A stretch of 64,000 nt of DNA from Amoeboaphelidium protococcarum (lineage: Eukaryota; Aphelidiomycota; Aphelidea), in contig JALECJ010000256.1 in assembly GCA_023515745.1 (NCBI GenBank), forward strand, positions 1,240,001-1,304,000, in the 5' to 3' direction. Each line of letters opens with the position of its first letter. Within the stretch, counting starts at the first letter, position 1. Under the pieces are notes generated by a model. The model saw only the letters and a program-made list of their open reading frames with translations. It was not told the DNA's origin and did no database searches. Both the position numbers and the translations under genes were made by a program. Positions 23,077 through 35,009 of this stretch are shown here, one piece after another.

Positions 23077-23551
23077 TCTTTATTATCGCTTATTATTGTA
23101 CATCACCATATTAACAATTTGTATCTCGGTTTAATGTATCAATTCAATCTAATATAATAATAAGGAAGAGACAAAGATAGTAAACCCACCGGAATTTCGT
23201 TCTCTCGAAAAGGCGAAAAACGAACAATCTTAATTCGGGTCTCACAGACCCGGATGTTTTAGCCATTGACTCCCGTTCGGGTCTGTGAGACCCGGATATG
23301 AAAAATATGCTCAAGTCAACGCATAGAATCATAGTTGCTATTTAAAATTTGCGCTGTGTATGTAATTAAGTATGCTGGATTTAAAGCTCTTTTCCGATTC
23401 TTTGTAGTGAGTCTATTTGATCAGTTAAATGATTATACTTCACGCATATATATCACGCGTACGCTGGTGGAGGGAGTGGACCTTTCTTTCCGCATAAGAG
23501 CATTCGAACCTTTGAGAGATGTTAATTTATTGTAATGTAGAATTTCTTATG
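23077..23551. other. Intergenic region between BRR6-like gene and copia element
   Basis: About 475 bases, AT-rich, holding the promoter of the Brr6-like gene and a pair of strong hairpin palindromes listed separately. A plus-strand frame at 23335 encodes a non-descript peptide that I do not accept. Confidence 0.5.
23236..23297. repeat. Pair of inverted hairpin palindromes
   Basis: CGGGTCTCACAGACCCGGAT (23236-23255) and CGGGTCTGTGAGACCCGGAT (23278-23297). Each folds as a hairpin with stem GGGTCT/AGACCC and a 3-nt loop, and the two are inverted copies of each other over the shared core. GC content is far above the surroundings. They could be ends or internal parts of a small mobile element, or structured RNA; nothing decides. 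Confidence 0.7.
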
Positions 23552-23556
23552 ATATT

Positions 23557-23728
23557 TAAAAGAACTAGAAATATTCTGTATTGAGTGATGATCAATATAT
23601 TTCTTATTGCAGTGAGAAAGTCATTATTCGCTATAGCTGGCTATTAGAACGCGCTTGATGTTCTAGACTTGTACTGCGCCACGAGGCTGGACTATGATGT
23701 TCTGGATTGATCAGATCATAATCCAATA
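23557..23728 (-). repeat. 3' LTR of the copia element
   Basis: 172 bp, apparently identical to 27912-28083. On the element strand the LTR begins TATTGGATT and ends TTCTTTTA, so the termini are TA...TA and not the usual TG...CA. The boundary is fixed by the ATATT target duplication. Confidence 0.93.
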
Positions 23729-23737
23729 CACCCCCAT
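23729..23737 (-). other. Polypurine tract of the copia element
   Basis: Element strand reads ATGGGGGTG directly before the 3' LTR. This is where the plus-strand primer of LTR elements lies. Confidence 0.65.
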
Positions 23738-23751
23738 GATTAAACAGAATA

Positions 23752-26700
23752 TCATAATCTAGGATTTGGAAACGAGTTCGACTGTACCATTCCGAGTAGA
23801 TCTCTCAGCTCCAAAAACTTCTAAGCCGGCAAAGCTTTAGTCATGATGTCTGCAATCATCTTCTCAGTTGGGCAATAAACTATTCTGAGGTCACCCTTCT
23901 TCACACAGTATCTAATAAAATGATGTCTAACATCAATATGCTTAGATCTAGAGTGACCATTTCCTCCTTTCACCATGGCGATCGACCCTTAATTGTCTTC
24001 ATTAATGACTGTGGCATCGTCCTACTCGCAATTGATGTCTTTCATTAGTTGGCGAAGCCACAAAGCCTCTTTAGCGGAGTTGGCTAAGGCAATATATTCG
24101 GACTCACAACTTGAGAGAGCAACTACATTCTATAACTTACTGGACCATGATACTGGAGAATCAGCGAGCTTAAACACATAACCACCAGTTGATCTTCGTT
24201 AGTCAATATCACCTGCCCAGTCAGCGTCTGACCATCCCTGAATGACAGTGCCATGATGGCCGCCAAGCAGTATTCCCAAATTACTAGACCCCTTTAGATA
24301 TCTCAGAATTCGTTTAACAGCTTGCCAATGTTTTGGACCAGGATTTTGGCTGAATTTGCAAACCTTTCCGACTGCAGCAGAGATGTCTGGACGCGTCGCG
24401 CATGCGGCATACAGAAGCGCTCCCACAGTTTCGCGATACGGTACACCTTCCATCTAATCTTTCTCTGTAGGAGTTTAAGGCTCATCATTCTTGCTCAGCT
24501 ATAAGCCTGGATCCATAGGGATGGAGGATGGTTTAGCAAAAGACATTTCGCATTAGTCTAAAAGTTCTGCAATGAACTGGTGTTGATGCATAAGAACAGT
24601 TTTCTCCTTGCGATTTCTTTCAAGGTGAAGTCCCAAAAAGAACTTCGCTTCTCCACAGTCAGTAATATCCAACATAGCCTTGATTTGTTGCTTAAGTGCT
24701 TTCATAGCGTCAGCTCCTTTTATTCCCAACAGCATATCGTCAACATGAGCCAGGATCAGCGCATCATCAGACTCTCTGTGAAAGAAGCATGGATCTGAGG
24801 CAGTCGGAACAAATCCAATCTTCGCCAGACACTTACTTAAGTGTGAGTACCATTCTGAAGCTGCTTATTTCAAGCCATAAAGAGTCTTATGTAGCTTTAG
24901 CTTTGAATCTTAGTCGCAAACTAGCAAGTCGCCCTCGGGTATTTCCATATACAGCTCCTCTTTGAGATCGGGTATGACAAATGCTTGTACCACATCAACT
25001 TAATCAAGTTCATAATCTTTAGATGCACACGTGCTTACCATTATCCTGAGAGAATTCGTTCTAGCGGTAGGAGCATAAGTATCCTGGTAATCCAAACCGG
25101 CAACTTGAGAGAATCCTTTCGCAACCAGACGTGCTTTATACTTCACTACTTTACCTCTGCTGTTGGTCTTTGTGGTGAAGACCCATTTGCATTTAATCAG
25201 TCTGTCACCCTTGTTCTTCTTCAATATGCTCCAAGTTCCTCTTTCAATTAGTCCTTTAACTTCTCTTTACATCGCCTCCTTCCAATACTAGCGATTGGGC
25301 CCAGACAAGGCCTCGGCAACTGATAGCGGATCTCGATCATGACTAGTAACGAGAGCTTTACATCTATGCGACGCTACTCTGGCCTTCCTGACTCTTTTCC
25401 CAGCTACAATATTACACGGATCGATCCTAGAGCTAATCTCATGAGGCGCTCTAATAACAGGAACTTCAGGAACATCAATTTACACTAATTGGTCACTGGA
25501 CACTTAGTTCGTACCAACATCATCATCCAAAGTCAAGTCATCATGATCATGAGCAGACTCAGACGGATGAGAGCGCGCTGTAGTAGAATCAGCTGTCGCA
25601 AGCAGATTATCATTAGCAGAAGTCGGACGTAATTCAACTTCGAATTAGTCACTAGTGCCAGCATTCTGACTGTCATTACGACTGACATCGCTTAGAATTA
25701 GTCTGTCACCAAATACTTGAGTCTTAGGGAAAATGAAACCATTAGTTCTCTCAACCTTTCGTTCATTGAAATTGTAGAAGTACAAGATTCCATTACTTTC
25801 AGAATAACCGACAAAAACAGCTTCAACTGCTCTGGCATCTAACTTGCCTCTTTGCTCTGCTGGAACATGGATAAAAGCATGTTCACCAAAAGTGCGGAGA
25901 TGATCAAGAGACGGTGTTCTACCATAGAAAAGCTCGAATGGACACTAGTCAGCATTTGCACTGGTTGGGCTGATATTGGTGAGATACACGGCAGTCAAAG
26001 CAGCTCTTCCCCAAAACCTTTCTGGCAACTGAGACTGGATAAGCATAGCACGGACCTTGTTGAAAATAGTAAGATTCTTTCTTTCACTTACACCATTTTG
26101 CTGAGGTGTATATGTCACAGTAGGCTCATGCGTTATGCCATTCACTAACATATAATCTTTGAATTCTGAAGATAAGTACTCCTTCGCATTATCACTCCTG
26201 AAAAAGCGTATTGGCACAGTGGTATCTGAATTGACCAAATCTTTCTCATTGATGGTGTGGTCTGAAAAGGTACTAGCACTTACTTATACTCCATCCTTCT
26301 TTAACGCATTATGGACGTATTAGAAGTACTTGAAAGTATCAGATCTCTTCTTAAGCAGGAATGCAAAGGTAAATCTGGAATAGTCATCAGTGAAAGTCAG
26401 CAAATAGCGATTCCTTTCAAGATCCAATGGCAACGGTCCACAGATGTCACTATGGATTCTGACTCCAGCTTTGTCTGACTTCTTCTCTAACGGCTTCATA
26501 GATGGTTTCTTACTCTTGGCTTACATACATACTGTGCACTCAGAGCACTCAGACTCGTCAATACTGATACCGTGTTTATTGCACACTTTAATAGTATCCG
26601 GTTGATTGAGGTGTCCCAACTTTTAATGCATGCTGTCACATCTGGATAGTCTAGCGCTGCCATCTTGCTTGAGCATCAACTACTAATTATCGCTGAGGTT

Positions 26701-27897
26701 AATTCTCCAGAGCTAGTCATACTTTGATGCAGTGGCAGACCATAAAGGTGGCGGTAGGAGATTCTTGTCGAAATTCTTAAAACACTAAGCAGTTGCACCA
26801 GAGAACACTAGAGTGTACCCATCTTGGCACATTCTAGAGACAGATAAGAGGTTCTCCTTTAAAGTTGGACAATGCAATACGTTATTAAGAATAAGCGAGT
26901 CGGTGGCGGTTCTTACAGTAACCTGGCCTCTGCCTGTGCAAGTCATTGAAGAGTCCGCCGTGCCAATAGAAGTATGAAAAGGCTTAATAGTGGAAAACCA
27001 CTTTTTATTACTAGAGTAATGCTCACTTGCTCCGGTATCCAGTATCCAACTTCTAACTCCATCTGCTAGTCAGTCTGAATGGGCCAACTTAGCCAGCTGG
27101 TTCTTGCAAAATTCTGATCCTTCTTTGTGCAAATACTTTTCCATGTTAGCACTTCTGCACTTGCTACAGGTGGGTCTCAGCGATGGGTCACAGACATAAC
27201 ATTTCTTGCCAAAGCACTTGCCTGGGTGCTTGCGCGTGATTAGGGACTTCGAGGATGAGTCTTTGTTGGTGGCATCTTCCTAGACACATCTGGATTCCAG
27301 ATCGCTCCACTTATTGAGTTAGACATCTGCATTGACTACGGCACGGATGGCAGCCAGGTGCGGAGGTAGAACTGCAATCAGAATCATTTGCATTAGATCT
27401 TCGATTTTGATTACCTTATTCCCTTCGTTGGCATTGATCAATCCACGAACTAGTGCCTTAGCACGGATAAAATCGGCCTTGACATCATCACTAAAACTGA
27501 AGTCGGCCATCTACTTGATAAAGTCAACTTTGTGTGATATGGTAGTGCCTGCGAACTCATCCTTCAATGCGCTCCAATATTCAGATGCAACTTTACAATC
27601 CATGTGATTAGCTAAGATGTCCATAGAGACATTGGATTCCATGGCCAACTTAGTCTCTTTAGTGTCCATTGGCTGTTTCAGTACATCATCCCATAATCCC
27701 AAGTATTCAAGTAAAGTCTGAATCTTCTTGCACCAGAGTTCGTACTCTTCTGCCTTGGTTAGAATACAATAGCCACCCAGTTTGACGCCAGATTCTGAGG
27801 CTCTTCCTGGACTAGCAGCAGTTGGCGTTGATCCGCCAGATGTTGCTTGTTAACTAGCACTTGGCGGTGAATTGCTTGATGTCGCTTGGTTAGTCAT
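23752..27897 (-). CDS. Copia gag-pol polyprotein with one in-frame TGA
   Basis: 1382 codons from ATG at 27897 to TGA at 23752-23754. Gag (275 residues) ends at a TGA, 27070-27072, followed directly by CTA GC. The same frame continues at once into protease (WILDTGASEH), the pre-integrase block (MHQKLGHLNQ), integrase (IHSDICGP, FRSDNAKEY, QNGVSERKN: the D-D-E triad), reverse transcriptase (KARLVAKGFSQ, and HVDDMLL in place of YxDD) and RNase H (SDADWAGD, SSCESEYIAL). About 15 or more TAA/TAG are Gln. Gag has a cysteine-rich CFGKKCYVCDP stretch, not a standard CCHC knuckle. No other TGA interrupts pol. Either the TGA is a programmed readthrough signal or a recent nonsense mutation. Confidence 0.94.
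27070..27072 (-). promoter_or_regulatory. Candidate UGA-CUA stop-codon readthrough site between gag and pol
   Basis: The codons are GAC TGA CTA GCA on the element strand. UGA followed by CUA is the best known leaky-stop context (alphaviruses and several cellular genes). It sits exactly where gag should end, 14 codons before the protease active-site Asp. Function is inferred from context and position alone. Confidence 0.55.
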
Positions 27898-27911
27898 CAG
27901 TGCTGATAACG
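27898..27911 (-). other. Primer-binding position of the copia element
   Basis: The 14 bases between the 5' LTR and the gag ATG read CGTTATCAGCACTG. Position fits a PBS and the sequence resembles the TGGTATCAGAGC-type PBS of other copia elements, but I cannot match it to a host tRNA here. Confidence 0.45.
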
Positions 27912-28083
27912 TAAAAGAACTAGAAATATTCTGTATTGAGTGATGATCAATATATTTCTTATTGCAGTGAGAAAGTCATTATTCGCTATAGCTGGCTATT
28001 AGAACGCGCTTGATGTTCTAGACTTGTACTGCGCCACGAGGCTGGACTATGATGTTCTGGATTGATCAGATCATAATCCAATA
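27912..28083 (-). repeat. 5' LTR of the copia element
   Basis: 172 bp, the second LTR copy; the transcription start of the element should lie in it. Followed on the plus strand by target duplication ATATT (28084-28088). Confidence 0.93.
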
Positions 28084-28380
28084 ATATTAAGCATACCGAG
28101 CATTAATTATAGGGAAAAGTACTTTTAATTCAAGATTCAATCAAGTAAAAGAAACTGAAACGAAATTTGAAAACAGATAACGATTCCGAAGATGAATCTA
28201 GTAATCCCTGACGAATAAGCAAATTAGATTAATTATAAATGCACATGTTTAAGTTTTGAATGGCGAGACATGATTGTAGATCGATAAATAACTATCATAG
28301 TCGTGTATCAATAAAGCAATTTTTATAATGCGAAATCCAGAAAAAAGGCAATGATTATATTGACAACTTGATTAATATAT

Positions 28381-28640
28381 TCACCAAAATTGTCTAATAA
28401 TTTCAGCAAGAGACGAGCCAACTACAATGATCAGTAGAAAGTAGACGATATACTTGGCATTTCCAGTCAGAGCTCCAGCCTCTTCTTTCTTCTACATATA
28501 AACACACATAACAATAAAAATCAAGTTCAAAAACGAGTTAATATAAATCAAATTACCAATCTATTAGTAGCTGAACCTCTCTTGTTGATATTCTTTTAGA
28601 AGGTCTAGTTCTTTATTCTCTAAGTAGGAGTAGTTGGCAT
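28381..28640 (-). CDS. SERP1: RAMP4/SERP1 (Ysy6-type) stress-associated ER protein
   Basis: Two exons (28557-28640, 28381-28491; intron 65 nt) encode 64 residues. The layout is that of the family: a basic N-terminal half (QRIKNQTFQKNINKRG, matching the QRxxxxNExxxKNIxxRG block) and one C-terminal tail anchor (KYIVYFLLIIVVGSSLAEII) ending IRQFW. RAMP4 sits at the Sec61 translocon in the ER membrane, which fits the SEC61-beta gene elsewhere in the window. Three Gln are TAG/TAA codons; the standard code would stop after six residues. Confidence 0.9.
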
Positions 28641-28818
28641 TTTTTAAAAGTAATCTATAAATACTTAGAAATCTATACTGTTAGGGACTAACTTACTAAA
28701 AGTGTAAAATGATTGAAGGAAAGAAGGATGAAAACCATGTTGGGCGACTGTAAAGCAGTAAGTAGAGTCGCCTCTCTATAAATCTCAACAATCGTAATAA
28801 ATATTTGTAAAAATAATT

Positions 28819-30048
28819 ATGACGCTAAAAGTTAATCTTGAACTGTTAAAGTCATTAAAATAAAGACTCCAGTTGCGAAATTCTATCAATATCACACTTA
28901 AAGATTTGGAATGCCTAGTGGGTTCAAGCGCCATGAGTGGTAATGCGACGCGTGATGTATCTCTGCAATACGACAAGGATGGTGATGGCTAGTAACGAAA
29001 TCCTTTTCTCTCGGGGAATGTAAACTGGTGTCGGAGTCATATACAGCCACCGCTGATATCAGAGTAATTATCCAGGCATTTGTAGGAGAATATTAAACGA
29101 ATATCATCCACTTTTGATATGACTTCAACGGCTGCATTTTCGCACGGACGCGACCTCTTGATCAATTCACTATTAACAGAGGCGTGTCTTCCCTTGAAAG
29201 ATAATATTGACTCTAGGATTAGCTATGCTGCCTAAAAGTAACTGGATCTATATCGCGTCGGTATTCAGTAGAATGTTCATCACGACTTTGTGGTGAAGTA
29301 AAAGTAGTTTTAGTAGTAGAATGTTGAATACAATGACCGATACAGGTTTCAATGTGATTATATAGTCAGTCCTCAAATGGAAATAAAGGAATTATCCAAG
29401 TAGTATCGCCCATAGCCATTGAATGCGTTACTCGTGCAATACAAGCAAGCATAATAATAGTAGTAGTAGTACAAGAATGATATTAAAGATGATGGTCCAG
29501 ATTTATAACGCGCCACTTGTTTGATTGAAAAGGTTGCCGATCTGCCCAGTAGTGCCGACTCTGATTTGGCTAGAGATTACATTCAATCCACGGCTATGTA
29601 TTATCGATTGATACATGGACGCTCAATGCCGCTTAATATCATTTTCACTGATGGATTTGCATGGCAATTTATCAGAGTGTACTTGAGAAAGTATGCCGTT
29701 AGTAAGTTGTCTATATCAAGTGAGGACATTGCGAGGTATTTAGTGTATCTTTAAAATGCTAGCAACGTGCCTAAAGATGAAATGTTGTAATTCATCATAG
29801 ACAATACCTAGAATAATCACTATTAGTAGAATAATTAGCTTTATAAATCACTTCTTGCTGATAGAAAGAAATAGAAAGTAAATGCATATTACACGCTTAG
29901 GCTTGCTGGTGGCGTGGAAGACATGATAGCGTTCAGTTCTCCCGTGTTCAATATTTTTCATGATGAAACGAATCTAGTGGTTCACACTCTAAGATTCTGG
30001 CTCAAAGGAATGGTTCCCATCAATTAATACTTTGAAGTCTATAATTGA
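28819..30048 (+). CDS. Unknown glutamine-rich protein
   Basis: Single exon, 409 residues, not recognised. Start at 28819 is the first ATG of the frame. It contains several Gln runs built mostly from TAA/TAG (for example the TAA TAA TAG TAG TAG TAG run near 29450), which would look like a stop cluster under the standard code. The C-terminal half is more ordered, with FTDGFAWQFIRVYLRKYAV and EDIARYLVYL as likely helices. No signal peptide or membrane segment. Divergent from the SERP1 gene (178 bases apart). Codon use matches neighbours, so a real host gene is likely. Confidence 0.65.
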
Positions 30049-30335
30049 ATTATATACTCTCAAAATGCTCAACACGCGATAATACTGTATAAAATAATGA
30101 TGAATGCACTACTATATAAACCTGCTGTCTTTTCTTATAGATTTATCTCTTCCTTGTTGTTTAGCATTTACGCTGACTCGAAACGCGCTTAATCTTTATT
30201 CGTGTCGGTTTCGGTTCCTTGATTGATCGCACAAGCGAACGCGCATTTTTCTCAGCGTTCAACGAGGAATATTATAGTATTGTAGCTACCACATCAGATT
30301 AGTACAATAGTAATAATATACATAACCAAGACACA

Positions 30336-30857
30336 ATGAATCAGGATAAATTAAAGGAATTGTAATCACAAGTGCGTATCGGTGGAAAGGGAACTCCGCG
30401 ACGTAAGATGAAGAAGAGCACCAAGGCTACCAGTGTCGCCGGTGGAAACTCTGCCTCCGTGGCTGTGCAATAGTCTGCAGCAGGCGCGTTCACTGAGGAT
30501 AGACGTATTCCTACCGCGCTGAAGAAGTTCCCAATTCAGGGCATTCCGATGATTGAGGAGGTGAACATGTTCAAGTCTGATGGAAAGATTATTCACATGA
30601 AGGCACCAAAGGTTGTCGCGTGTGTGCAGGGAAATATGTTTGCCATCAGCGGTAATGCTGCAGAGAAGGAGTTGCAGGATCTGATGCCTGGCATTCTGAC
30701 TCAGATGGGACAGGAGAATTTGAACTAGTTGAAGCAGTTGGCTGAGTAGTATCAGAAGATGGCTGCTGCTCAGCAGAGTGAAGGCGGTGCTGCTGGTGGT
30801 GACGACGCTGCTCCAGAACTGGTCGATTTCGAGAAGGTTTCCGAAAATGTTGATTGA
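30336..30857 (+). CDS. BTF3: Nascent polypeptide-associated complex subunit beta (BTF3)
   Basis: Single exon, 173 residues. The N-terminal MNQDKLKELQSQVRIGGKGT with the following PRRKMKK is the ribosome-binding motif (RxGGKGTxRRKxK) of NAC-beta. The NAC domain follows with LKKFPIQGIPMIEEVNMF, IHMKAPKVVACVQGNMFAI and the helix ELQDLMPGILTQM; the tail is acidic (VDFEKVSENVD). NAC binds nascent chains at the ribosomal exit in the cytosol. Codon use is strongly biased, as expected for a highly expressed gene, with only a few TAA/TAG among the Gln codons. That bias creates a long but meaningless open frame on the other strand. Confidence 0.97.
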
Positions 30858-31109
30858 ATACCTCATAATTATTATATCTTTGTCGACGCGTAAAATAATG
30901 ATTATTTTATCTTGTCAAATTGTCGTATATTGAATTTTTAGTTCTGATTGATTCCGTAATAGTCCCTTCGAGTGGAATCGTAAAGAGGGACCACCCAACA
31001 ACTACATCATCATCGATCTTAACTCAGATAAATGCCATAAAACTAAAAGCAATCAGTAAAATTAGAAAAGCTAAAGATGATCATAGTTATAGTTAAGTTC
31101 AAAATTCAA

Positions 31110-32024
<915 letters not shown>

Positions 32025-32944
32025 TCTTCTTCAATGTGTTGTGGATATCCAAAACCAAAAAGTGCTTTAAATGGTGCGGTAACAATTATTTATATATACA
32101 CAATATACAGTATACTGATGAATGTACAAAACAAAAGAATTAACTTTAGCAGCAGTAACAATAATAAAGTGGATCACTGATGAGCGGAGTAATAGACTCG
32201 AGTGAATTACACTTTAGTAACAGATTTTAAATTGAGTGAACGTTAAAGCAGAGTCACTTAAGTGGAAAAGAAAGGCGGAACTTTTGATTTTGAATTTTGA
32301 AAACGGAACTTCTCTGTGACGAACGCGCGTTCTCTCTCTTTACGTTTGAGTGTGGCGTTCTTAGCCGAAACGCGATCGATCGATGTCTTAGATCAAACAC
32401 AGACATGTTTCTCGTAGTCTTCCCTCATCTTTCTTTTTTCTCACACATTATGCATTTATCAACTTGAATTGGGCCACGGCAGTTCACTGTTGTTTTGCAT
32501 ATAAAATTGGAAAGTAGTATGACCCAGATGCATAACTAACTCCTGAGGCGAACGATGCCTATAGTCGTTCTTTCTCCAATTAAAGTCTTTAGTATCAGTT
32601 GAAACAATGTGATTGAAGGACGGTCTGCTCTTTAACTATCACAATTTTATACCCGCGACTTGAATGATGACAAAGTCTTCTGTAGAAATTTTGGTCAAAT
32701 AATTCTCCATCCATTTTGAACTCAGAAATGTTCAATACAAGTGAAACCGACGTCCGTTCTCATTAACTCACCCTCTCACTCTTTGACTCTCTCTTAAGCG
32801 GTCGCGTCTAATTCTGAAACAGGTCGGCTCATCGTTCACAGCGTCTCTCTGTCTCTCTTCATTTGCATTCTATTCCCTTACAAAATCTGTTAAATACTCG
32901 GTACGTATTACCACAATACATTAAATTTCTGGAATTTTCTAAGA
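32025..32944. other. Divergent intergenic region MTHFR / POLE2
   Basis: About 920 bases between divergent starts, the longest plain spacer here. It has several CT-rich tracts (near 32330, 32780 and 32850) and scattered CGCG words, likely promoter parts. I see no conserved coding frame and no RNA gene that I can defend. Confidence 0.4.
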
Positions 32945-34756
32945 ATGACGGTAGATTAGTATCATGGGGCGGTTAGAAAAATGGTACACAGAATATTAAA
33001 CTCTTTTAATATGCCTGTTAAGCCTCAAACAACAGATTTTCTACTACAGGTTATGTAAGAGCACGGTATTGGTGATGCAGAAGAGATTCAATTGGCTGTA
33101 GATAGTATAATGACGCAGTATTTTATTGAGGTTGAAGATGCTAATGAGATTAGTGCTGAACTGCTGAAACCTGTCATTTAGAAATTGGCCCGAGATGCCA
33201 AGATTGATAAATAGAATGCATATGAGATGATGAGTGAGCACTTGTACGTGATCAATGCAAAGTAGACGCCCAAGTTGTCTTTTAATCAGGTTCAGCATCA
33301 GTTTACTCTGAATACCGAGCATAAGATGGCGTCTATCGGTGATGTGGATGACAAATGTGCCATGTTCAGGGAGAGGTTTGAGATTATTCATCACAGAATT
33401 ACTGCAGTGGAGCAGTATAAACCAAAAGACTCCAAGATCACCTTGACACGTATCAAGAATCTGCTTGGGTGTGAAGGATAAGAATTCACACTACTGGGGA
33501 TGTTGAGCTGTTTGAACCAGGGGGAAATACATCTAGAGGATCTGGATGCTTCCGTCAAGCTCATTATTGAATCTGATACAGAAGTTGAAATGGGCATATT
33601 CACAGAGACGTGTATAGTGTTGGTATCTGGAGTTTACTTTGGTCCGGGTGGATTTAGAGCTACCGTGATATCGCAGCCTCCTATAGAATGTAAACTTGAT
33701 TCACTGCAGTATCTGCGACGTTTAGACTACTTTGGTGGCCCTAATCCTCTTACCCATCCAAACACTCTTTAGTAATTAGTTGCATAGAATCAGCCATCTG
33801 CAAGTCTTTTGATTATATCAGATTTCTGGATGGATCAACAGGCAGTCATGGATAAGTTCAGAGCGGTGCTGGATGGTGTTGAACAGCAGGTGGCATTTGC
33901 ATTATAACATGGTAAAGTTGGAGCATTCACAGCTGTAGTAGGCAATTAATACGAGGCTCCGATTGGTTTAGTTCTCTTAGGTGATTTTGTGAGTCCAAAG
34001 AGCCAGAGCTTATCTGACCTGTATTCCACTCAAAAAACGTGTTGGAACCAGTTTTGGAATCTGCTAGCCAACTATCCGCTCGTCTGTAAACACACTCATC
34101 TTATATTTGTACCTGGTCCCAATGATCCGTGGTGTAATTCGGTATCATTACTGCCTCAGCCGGCTCTACCTCTGAGCATAACGCGTCCACCTTTTGCCAG
34201 GAGCGAGAGTGTTGCCAAGAAACTGTTATAAATTAAAGAGCATTTGATCCATTTCGCAAGCAATCCATGCAGATTGAAGTTTGGAGGTTCTTCATCTCAG
34301 ATGGCGCCTGATAATCTAAATACCACCAGCAGTGCTTCACCTAATGAATCTATAATTACCATTAGCGGTTAACATAATTCGTTTATTCAGAATGCTGTCG
34401 GTAGAGACGTGGTATTGTTCAGGGGAGACTGGGCAAGTAAAATGTGTCGCAATGCCATACTGAGACCAAATTTGTAGAAGGAAGGTAATTTGAATGCCCA
34501 CATGGCAAGAACTATTCTGGGCCAACAGCATCTAAGTCCACTGAATCCAAACGTATCTCCCGTCGTGTGGAGTCAAGATGCTTCACTGAGGCTGTATCCA
34601 CTACCAGACTTACTAGTCATGGCTGATAAAGTTGAGCATTACGCTTTTGAAGCCGAGAGTTGTAAAGTTGTCAATCCTGGTTCCTTCCAAGCATCCGGAT
34701 TCTCCATGATTCAATACCGAATATCTGATAGCTCTATCGACAGATTAACTCTATGA
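32945..34756 (+). CDS. POLE2: DNA polymerase epsilon subunit B (Dpb2)
   Basis: Single exon, 603 residues. The N-terminal helical domain begins MTVDQYHGAVRKMVHRILNS. The middle has the OB fold (YKPKDSKITLTRIKNLLGCE, FTLLGMLSCLNQGEIHLEDL), and the calcineurin-like inactive phosphoesterase region follows with LIISDFWMDQ, GLVLLGDFVSP and LIFVPGPNDPW. The C-terminal block is diagnostic: QQHLSPLNPNVSPVVWSQD, LRLYPLPDLLVMADK and VNPGSFQASGFSMIQY. It is an essential non-catalytic part of the leading-strand polymerase and links it to the CMG helicase in the nucleus. Start at 32945 is the first ATG of the frame and gives the expected N-terminal helix. Confidence 0.95.
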
Positions 34757-35009
34757 AAATGTATCTTGTTGTGTTTATATATCACAACTGTATTCTGTTA
34801 TTTTTTTCAACAGTTTTAATTCATCTCAGTTATAGTGAATTTGTCCATAGAAAGTCAAGTAGAGATCACAACGCGCACTCCTTTTAAATCAGCTCGTTAC
34901 TTTAACACTTTCTTCCCTCTCACTAAATTCTCGCATATCATATTACTGATTTTATCATTTTATAATTCATAGTTTGATTATCAGGTAATACACCAAAAGT
35001 AAGTTGAAG

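Larger units (their letters stand above)
23557..28083 (-). mobile_element. Complete Ty1/copia-type LTR retrotransposon
   Basis: The 4527-bp element lies on the minus strand. It has two 172-bp LTRs that look identical base for base, a primer-binding position directly inside the 5' LTR, a purine tract before the 3' LTR, and one gag-pol frame with gag, protease, integrase, reverse transcriptase and RNase H in copia order. It is flanked by 5-bp target duplications ATATT (23552-23556 and 28084-28088). The frame uses TAA/TAG for Gln throughout, so the element is adapted to the host code. Identical LTRs point to a recent insertion. The only break is a TGA between gag and protease. Confidence 0.96.

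Noticed and set aside
30366-30866. 166-residue minus-strand open frame opposite NAC-beta
   Set aside because: Antisense shadow of a highly expressed, codon-biased gene; low-complexity Leu/Ser/His sequence.
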